From Romboutsia maritimum (GTDB taxonomy: Bacteria; Bacillota; Clostridia; Peptostreptococcales; Peptostreptococcaceae), in NCBI RefSeq assembly GCF_002251085.2, contig NZ_NOJZ02000015.1, positions 1 through 60,694 of the forward strand: DNA of 60,694 nt. Direction: 5' to 3'. Of this stretch, positions 55,943-60,694 are shown one piece after another; positions within the stretch are counted from its first letter, which is position 1; each line of letters begins with the position of its first letter. The position numbers were made by a program, and so were the translations under genes. Below the pieces are notes generated by a model. That model worked only from the letters and a program-made list of their open reading frames with translations. It did no database searches and was not told the origin of the DNA.

Positions 55943-55977
55943 ATAAAAAGTAGAAGACTTTATAAGCCTTCTACTTT
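55943..55977 (-). terminator. Terminator after regulator copy 2
   Basis: AAAAGTAGAAG pairs with CTTCTACTTTT, with the minus strand continuing into TTATTATACC. It lies right at the stop at 55977. Confidence 0.78.
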
Positions 55978-56600
55978 TATAGATTCTCTATTTTTTTATA
56001 ATTATCTTTTACATAAATTATAATATCTTGTCTACTTCTTAAATCTAGCTTATTAAATATACTACTTATATGTTTTTTTACCGTATACTCTGTTATACAT
56101 AAACTTTCTGCAACTTCTCTGTTATTACATCCTTTCGATACTTTTTCCATAACTTCTTTTTCTCGTTTTGTTAGCTTATTGTGATTTATACATGATTTAC
56201 TATTTATAGCTAACTCCATTAGACCAGGATCATAGTATTTTTTACCCTTTGAAATATTTTTAACTATAAAGTCAAACTCTTCTTTATTACAAACATTAGT
56301 TATATATCCATCTATTCCATGTTTTACAAGTTTTACAAATAAATTCTCATTTATTGATAAATCTAATGCCATAATCCTTGTATCATCTCTAGATTTACGG
56401 TTATCACATATAAATTCAGCTTCCTTTTTATTTTCTAAATCAATTTCTATAAAAATAAAATTATATTCATTTAATTCTTCTTTTTTTATCTCTTCTAAAT
56501 TTGATATAATTTCTATTGATTTTATATTAAAAGTATCTCTAAACAATACTGCTATTGCTTCTTTCACTATAAATGATTTTGATATTATTAAAACTTTCAT
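55977..56600 (-). CDS. LuxR/NarL-type regulator with degenerate receiver (copy 2)
   Basis: 207 residues. Receiver-like part has FIFIEIDLE where the phospho-acceptor Asp stretch is expected and no acidic pair near the N terminus, so phosphorylation is doubtful. HTH: LTKREKEVMEKVSKGCNNREVAESLCITEYTVKKHISSIFNKL, closely matching copy 1. RBS GGGGGG 7 nt before ATG. ATACTTATG lies 38-46 nt upstream of the start. Downstream of the sortase gene in the same direction. Confidence 0.87.
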   Translation of the reverse strand: MKVLIISKSFIVKEAIAVLFRDTFNIKSIEIISNLEEIKKEELNEYNFIFIEIDLENKKEAEFICDNRKSRDDTRIMALDLSINENLFVKLVKHGIDGYITNVCNKEEFDFIVKNISKGKKYYDPGLMELAINSKSCINHNKLTKREKEVMEKVSKGCNNREVAESLCITEYTVKKHISSIFNKLDLRSRQDIIIYVKDNYKKIENL

Positions 56601-56637
56601 GATTTATCCCCCCTATTATGTTATGTTCATTATTTTT

Positions 56638-56646
56638 ATACTTATG
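56638..56646 (-). promoter_or_regulatory. Candidate operator ahead of regulator copy 2
   Basis: ATACTTATG, shared with sites at 55817 and 60115. Confidence 0.4.
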
Positions 56647-56675
56647 TATATTAGACCTATTCTTTAAAAAAAAGG

Positions 56676-57224
56676 TTAAATTTCCCCTTTTATAACTAGT
56701 CTATGGCTACCTATAAACCTAGGTGTACAAGTTATAAGAGTTATATTTTTTTTATCATCCGATGAATTTAACACGTCTACTTTGTCAGGTGTTACAACTT
56801 CTGTACTTTTTACCTTATATGTATAATCTCCACTTTTTGTTTTTACATCTATTTCATCCCCGATTTTTATATCTTCTAAATTTGCAAAAAATCTATTATA
56901 CGTATACGCACTATGTCCTGCTACTGCAAAATTCCCAACTTCTCCTGGCATTTTTGTATCAGTAAAGTGACCAACTGCGTATTTTAATGTGTCTTCATCT
57001 GTTCCTTCTCCTATTGCTACCTTTAAATCTATATTTTTTATTTGAAGTATTCCTACTATGTTTTTATTTAATTCTTCTTGGTTTTTACTTGGATTATTTA
57101 TTCCTTCTTCATAGTTTTTTACTATATTATCATTATTGTGTTTTACGTTTTGATTTAAATATGCTGTAATTATTATTGTTCCTAGACCTAGTATTATTAA
57201 AAGTCTACTTAGTATTTTTTTCAT
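56676..57224 (-). CDS. Sortase (class D-like)
   Basis: 182 residues from ATG at 57224 (MKKILSRLLIILGLGTI), 6 nt after GAGG and overlapping sipW by 20 bp. One N-terminal membrane anchor. Sortase core: GNFAVAGHSAYTYNRFFANL with the catalytic His, ITLITCTP with the catalytic Cys, and SHRLVIKG with the Arg. Class D is suggested by size and by the TLITC form. Its substrate is probably the LPQTGG protein of the same operon. Confidence 0.9.
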   Translation of the reverse strand: MKKILSRLLIILGLGTIIITAYLNQNVKHNNDNIVKNYEEGINNPSKNQEELNKNIVGILQIKNIDLKVAIGEGTDEDTLKYAVGHFTDTKMPGEVGNFAVAGHSAYTYNRFFANLEDIKIGDEIDVKTKSGDYTYKVKSTEVVTPDKVDVLNSSDDKKNITLITCTPRFIGSHRLVIKGEI

Positions 57225-57729
57225 ACTCTGCCTCTTCTTCATCTTTGTTTCCTCTTACGTTATAAAGTATTACTAATGCTCCTGCTAACATTACTTCAGC
57301 GGCTACTACTTTTGTATTAGATAAGAATTTAACTATATGTCCACCTTTAGGTATTATTAGAGCTTGTTTTCCTATTAAATTATCATTAGTTAAAATATCC
57401 ATATCTTTTACATCGTTATTATCGCCCTTTGTTATATATCCTTCATTTGTTTTTTCTACTACTCTATGAGTAACTATTTCTTTATCACTTACAAATGTAG
57501 CTACATCTCCAACTTTCAAATTAGTTCTATCTTTATGAAGTGTAACTACTAAGTCCCCTGGATAAAATGTTGGTTCCATACTTCCTGATAATACTACGTA
57601 ACTTCTAAATCCTATTATTTTAAATGCTTTTTCTGATCTAGATGATACTGCATTTAAAATAAGTGTTATACACAGTATAAAAAAGAAACTACATATTGTT
57701 TTTGATAAAATTGATTTGAATTTTTTCAT
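57205..57729 (-). CDS. sipW: Signal peptidase I, SipW type
   Basis: 174 residues. N-terminal membrane segment, SGSMEPTFYPGDLV with the catalytic Ser, IVTHRVVE with His in place of the Lys of ordinary bacterial enzymes, GDNNDVKDMD, and a C-terminal membrane segment. This ER-type peptidase cuts TasA/camelysin-like precursors, two candidates for which are encoded just upstream. RBS AAGGGG. Confidence 0.93.
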   Translation of the reverse strand: MKKFKSILSKTICSFFFILCITLILNAVSSRSEKAFKIIGFRSYVVLSGSMEPTFYPGDLVVTLHKDRTNLKVGDVATFVSDKEIVTHRVVEKTNEGYITKGDNNDVKDMDILTNDNLIGKQALIIPKGGHIVKFLSNTKVVAAEVMLAGALVILYNVRGNKDEEEAEYEKNTK

Positions 57730-57765
57730 TTTCTATTCCCCTTTTATTTATTCCGTTTAAATTAT

Positions 57766-57800
57766 AGCTCCATTAAAGTTTAATTAACTTTTATGGAGCT
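57766..57800 (-). terminator. Weak terminator or attenuator between Ser-rich gene and sipW
   Basis: AGCTCCAT pairs with ATGGAGCT with an inner AAAGTT/AACTTT extension; the T-run after it on the minus strand is weak, so partial read-through into sipW is expected. Confidence 0.55.
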
Positions 57801-57809
57801 ACTTTATAT

Positions 57810-58322
57810 TTATTCTACTGAGCTTGGTGCTTTAGATTCACTTGATTCACTTTTTTGTGGTGAACTTGGTGCTACTGTTGATTCATGTGATTCACTTGAA
57901 GACTTACTGTCTGTTGATTCATTAGATGATGAACTTGGTGTTTCACTGTTTGTTGATTCTTGTTTTTGTTCTGAGCTTTGTGACTTATTTGATGTTTCTT
58001 GTTTATCACTATGTTCTGGCTTTTTAGAAGATGAGTCTTTATCATCTCCAGCTGATGTACTTGGTTTTTCATCCTTTACATCTCCTTGAGAGTTATCTTT
58101 TGATGGTGGCACTACTACATCTTTAGATGGTTTTTGTTCTGGTTTAGTTGATGGTTCTTTTGGTGTTTGTGGTGTTTGTTCTTCTTTTGGTTCTTTATAA
58201 ATAAATGTTATTATATTTTCTTGATCTGTCTTATCGCTAAATTGGGCATTTATAAAACTCGTTCCGGCAAAAGCCACTCCTATCCCAAGACCAACTGCGA
58301 TAAATTTATTATAATATTTCAT
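57810..58322 (-). CDS. Ser-rich secreted protein with SipW-type signal peptide
   Basis: 170 residues. Signal region ends GTSFINAQFSDKTDQEN, similar to the YFSD cleavage context of SipW substrates, followed by a short segment and then about 120 residues of Ser, Lys, Glu, Pro and Thr (KPEQKPSKD, SSSSNESTDSKSSSES). No TasA domain fits in the remaining length. Probably an unstructured stalk, spacer or glycosylated surface peptide. RBS AAGGAG. Confidence 0.78.
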   Translation of the reverse strand: MKYYNKFIAVGLGIGVAFAGTSFINAQFSDKTDQENIITFIYKEPKEEQTPQTPKEPSTKPEQKPSKDVVVPPSKDNSQGDVKDEKPSTSAGDDKDSSSKKPEHSDKQETSNKSQSSEQKQESTNSETPSSSSNESTDSKSSSESHESTVAPSSPQKSESSESKAPSSVE

Positions 58323-58346
58323 TTTTTACCAACTCCTTGTCTTAGT

Positions 58347-58913
58347 TTAGTTTGCTTGTGTAGCTTGTACATCTAATTTAAAATCCAGTTTTTTTCCATT
58401 AAGTTCTTTAAGATTTTTTTTATCACCTTTTACTCTTAATGTTGCTTTACAATTAACTGTCTTTCCTGATTCTATTACTAAATTTTTAACTTCTTTTGCA
58501 TCTTGAGTGAATAATTCACTTATATTGCCTTTTAAAGCTTTTATTTTATCAACAGTTAATTCGTATTCTAAATTATTTAAATTACTAGTACTATCTCCAT
58601 TTATCAACTGAACTTTTATATTTTGCTTTAATTTACCTCGGTTTTCTAACTTAAATTGTTCACTTATTTCATTTTTTCCTTTATCTTTTAATTCTAGACT
58701 TCCTTTTAATCCACTTGGAGATATTACAGTATGTAAACTTCCCATTTCTATAACTAAGTCATTACTGGCTTTATCTTTGTCTGAGAAATAAGCATAACTT
58801 CCTAAAACTCCTGCTCCACCTACTATTATCATTAATGACAATCCTATCATCATAGTTTTAAATTTTGATTTACTTCTGTTTTTTTCAGCTTTTAATTTTC
58901 TCATTCTACTCAT
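58347..58913 (-). CDS. TasA/camelysin-like SipW substrate
   Basis: 188 residues. A basic N terminus, membrane segment MMIGLSLMIIVGGAGVLG and SYAYFSDKDKASN, the SipW cleavage context, then a beta-sandwich domain (FKLENRGKLKQNIKVQLING). Same family as TasA and CalY, which form biofilm fibres or surface proteases. ATG at 58913 follows AAGGAGGT 7 nt upstream and overlaps the preceding stop by 8 bp, so translation is coupled. Confidence 0.88.
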   Translation of the reverse strand: MSRMRKLKAEKNRSKSKFKTMMIGLSLMIIVGGAGVLGSYAYFSDKDKASNDLVIEMGSLHTVISPSGLKGSLELKDKGKNEISEQFKLENRGKLKQNIKVQLINGDSTSNLNNLEYELTVDKIKALKGNISELFTQDAKEVKNLVIESGKTVNCKATLRVKGDKKNLKELNGKKLDFKLDVQATQAN

Positions 58914-59856
58914 CAGATTTACCTCCTTTATCCCCAGATGATTTCTTATCTAATACTAGGCCGACTCCTAGTGCTACGACTCCTAGCGAAGTCAGTGTTG
59001 CTGCATCTAAAAATCCACCTGTCTGAGGTAATTTAGAAGTTGTAGTTTTATGTATAGTATTTGGCTTACTTTGATTAATACTATTGCTTACTACATCCTT
59101 TTTTTGCTCTTCATTTGTTACTTCTGGAGTATTCTCTTTGTTATCCTCTTTAACTGGTTTATCTGGTTTATCTGGATTAACGGGATTAACAGGATTCTCT
59201 GGGTTAACGGGATTAATTGGTTTAATTGGTTCTTCTGTTTCACCTGAATTACCTCCATGTCCTCCCGAGCCTCCACCCGAATTGCCTCCGTGTCCTCCTC
59301 CTGAACCTCCACCTGAACCTCCACCACTAGAATCTTGGTAGACATACTCAGCTCCTAAAGTTAATACCCTTGTCAATGATTGAGTATCATTTCCCATTTT
59401 CTCATTCATATCTATAGTCATTGTAAGTTCTTTTTCTCCATTTGCAGGTATTATTGTTACTGAATCTAATTTAACTCCATCTTTAGACAAAATATCTTCA
59501 AGTGTTATTTTATTTTTTACAAGAATCTTATCTTTATCTTTTATTATTATGTTAGTATTCTTGTCCATTTCTTTGTATGCACTAAGTAAATCAATTTTTG
59601 ATGAAATCCCTGAATTAGATTTTGATGTCATAAATATTTTCTCTATTCCTATTTTTTTATCCATTTTATTAGTTATTGTAAAAGTTATATCTTTACTTAT
59701 ACCAGGACACCATCCACCCTTTGGCTCTTCATACCTTTGTATATTTAACAAAACTTTTTCATTATTTGACGTTGCTGCAAAGGTACTTGTTGAAAGAGTG
59801 ATGCATAATATTGAACTTAATGTTAAAACTTTTAGTGCCTTTTTTATATTTTTCAT
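58906..59856 (-). CDS. LPQTGG-anchored surface protein with Gly-rich and Pro-rich regions
   Basis: 316 residues from ATG at 59856 (MKNIKKALKVLTLSS), chosen since AAAGGTG lies 6-8 nt upstream. Signal peptide ends STFAA; a domain of about 150 residues with GGWCPGISKDITFTITNK and NGEKELTMTID resembles TasA-like folds; then Gly/Ser/His repeats (SGGGSGGGSGGGHGG), Asn-Pro repeats (PINPVNPENPVNPVNP), and the sorting signal LPQTGG, hydrophobic stretch, charged tail. Probably fixed to the wall by the operon's sortase. First gene of the operon. Confidence 0.9.
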   Translation of the reverse strand: MKNIKKALKVLTLSSILCITLSTSTFAATSNNEKVLLNIQRYEEPKGGWCPGISKDITFTITNKMDKKIGIEKIFMTSKSNSGISSKIDLLSAYKEMDKNTNIIIKDKDKILVKNKITLEDILSKDGVKLDSVTIIPANGEKELTMTIDMNEKMGNDTQSLTRVLTLGAEYVYQDSSGGGSGGGSGGGHGGNSGGGSGGHGGNSGETEEPIKPINPVNPENPVNPVNPDKPDKPVKEDNKENTPEVTNEEQKKDVVSNSINQSKPNTIHKTTTSKLPQTGGFLDAATLTSLGVVALGVGLVLDKKSSGDKGGKSDE

Positions 59857-60109
59857 ATTCATCACCTTTTTTAAGTATACTTATCTTACTTAAGGATACT
59901 ATTTTATTTATAATCTCCACCTAATAACAATACGAACTCTATTATATTCACTATTGTTTTATCCCATATAATTTTTATTTCGCTCTAAAATTTAATTTTA
60001 TCTTCATATATAATGTTACTTTATGAATGTCAAAAAATATATTCGACACTATAACTATTTTTTATGAAACTAAGTGAGTACCTCTTTATGTATATATTTA
60101 TTATTCTAG

Positions 60110-60144
60110 ATATCATACTTATGGAGTATGATATGGTATACTTT
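60110..60144 (-). promoter_or_regulatory. Candidate operator cluster of the fibre operon
   Basis: A perfect 10-bp inverted repeat ATATCATACT/AGTATGATAT with a 5-nt spacer, containing ATACTTATG (60115-60123), followed by ATATGGTATACTTT (60131-60144). Both sequences recur ahead of the two LuxR-type genes. Binding by those regulators is inference. Confidence 0.5.
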
Positions 60145-60171
60145 TTTATTTTCTTAATGTATAGATAAATT

Positions 60172-60210
60172 AATTAAAAAAACTATAGATTTAAAACCTA
60201 CAGTTCTTTT
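60172..60210 (-). terminator. Terminator after the truncated TasA-like gene
   Basis: AACTATAGATTT pairs with AAACCTACAGTT (one or two wobble or mismatched pairs), followed on the minus strand by seven T. Confidence 0.75.
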
Positions 60211-60229
60211 AATATATGACATTTATTTA

Positions 60230-60694
60230 TTACTTTTGAATATTTTGTTCGATTTTTTGTTGACTTGCTTGGAATGTATATTGATTAAATGTTTTTTCTA
60301 AGTTAAAAAAGATATAATCTTTGCGGTTATTACTTTTTAATTCTTGATACTTATCATCTCTATTTTCATCAACTTTAACAGATATTTTAAATTTTCTGTC
60401 TTTTTCCGGTTCAAGAGAAAATTCTTTAGTGTCATCCAATTCATTAGCTATTATTAATCCATCTGTACTCTTAGGTGCAACTTCCTTAAGTCCCCCGCCA
60501 ATTACTGCTATATTTTGTTTTAAACTTCCTTCATTTTTTACAGTAATAGTTTTTTCAAAAACATCGCCTGCTTTTACATTCGAAAAGCTGTTATTATTAT
60601 TTGGATTTAGTACTTCTGACGTATAAACTCTATAATTTATTATAAATACTTTATAAATTTCATAGATTTACTTCCTTTTTCAACGTATCCGATT
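60230..60694 (-). pseudogene. TasA-like gene, probably frameshifted, cut by window edge
   Basis: A frame open from 60673 to 60230 reads VYTSEVLNPNNNNSFSNVKAGDVFEKT, then ITVKNEGSLKQNIAVIGGGLK, LIIANELDDTKEF and ends KIEQNIQK, the pattern of TasA/camelysin-like domains, but it has no start. The neighbouring frame enters from the window edge (IGYVEKGSKSMKFIKYL) and stops at 60640. Adding one T in TATTTATAATAA (60648-60637) would join the two. A decayed gene or a single-base error are equally possible. Confidence 0.45.

Larger units (their letters stand above)
59866..60229 (-). other. Upstream region of the fibre operon
   Basis: No gene. Contains a Spo0A-like TTCGACA (60042-60048), a palindrome ATATCATACT/AGTATGATAT (60110-60134), and the shared motifs noted separately. 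The promoter is probably here. Confidence 0.5.

Noticed and set aside
57872..58072. A second minus-strand frame (Lys/Asn/His/Gln-rich) within the Ser-rich gene
   Set aside because: An out-of-frame reading of low-complexity repeats with no ribosome site. The frame at 59118-59345 within the LPQTGG gene is rejected on the same grounds.
59866..60229. c-di-GMP riboswitch ahead of the fibre operon
   Set aside because: Biofilm genes in clostridia often have one, but the conserved core bases are not present; only dyads and short motifs are seen.

Overview
The window is AT-rich, low-GC Firmicute DNA carrying S-layer and cell-wall protein genes of the kind found in the Clostridioides difficile S-layer region. 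It has eight cell-wall proteins with PF04122 (CWB2) anchoring modules, a 779-residue SecA2, two SlpA-like proteins with the CWB2 triplet at the C terminus, and an L,D-transpeptidase. I read it as a Peptostreptococcaceae genome related to, but not shown to be, C. difficile; the species cannot be fixed from this sequence. Nearly all genes lie on the minus strand, so the map is best read from right to left. No tRNA, CRISPR array, insertion sequence or prophage gene was seen.

Right part (60694 to 48872): a probable frameshifted TasA-like gene at the edge; a SipW/TasA-type surface operon (LPQTGG protein, TasA/camelysin-like protein, Ser-rich SipW-type protein, SipW peptidase, sortase); two paralogous LuxR-type regulators with degenerate receivers; a Wzz-less BY-kinase; a small unknown protein; RNase P RNA; a plus-strand LysR regulator divergent from an M20 amidohydrolase; galU and galE.

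Middle-right part (48587 to 36164): a CWB2 protein with a coiled-coil tail; a GtrA/GtrB/membrane-protein glycosylation operon; an L,D-transpeptidase with wall-binding repeats; a 973-residue CWB2 protein with Ig-like domains; then SlpA.

S-layer glycosylation locus (36002 to 16248), directly downstream of slpA: TPR protein, O-antigen-ligase-like protein, rhamnosyltransferase-type GT2, rmlDACB, wzm/wzt, a methyltransferase and a double glycosyltransferase linked through a -1 slippery site, the complete GDP-D-glycero-D-manno-heptose set (hddA, gmhA, hddC, gmhB), another methyltransferase, a GtrII-like/GtrB pair, and a polyprenyl-phosphate sugar-phosphate transferase. The inferred product is a rhamnose- and heptose-containing chain built on undecaprenyl phosphate, exported by an ABC transporter and transferred to S-layer protein. 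This recalls S-layer glycan loci of Geobacillus and Aneurinibacillus and the glycosylation cluster reported inside one C. difficile S-layer cassette type.

Between that locus and secA2 sits a type III toxin-antitoxin module of the TenpIN kind: promoter, two 51-bp repeats, terminator, toxin. Left of secA2 is a second SlpA-like gene, then an array of four CWB2 paralogues that share an unusual repetitive domain, with an acyltransferase-like membrane protein inside the array.

The most unusual signal is a set of three predicted plus-strand small RNAs, each divergent from an S-layer gene (slpA, secA2, second slpA). Each carries two sequence blocks complementary to two blocks in the 5' leaders of the two slpA-like mRNAs. 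All functional statements are inferences from sequence; nothing was computed with external tools.
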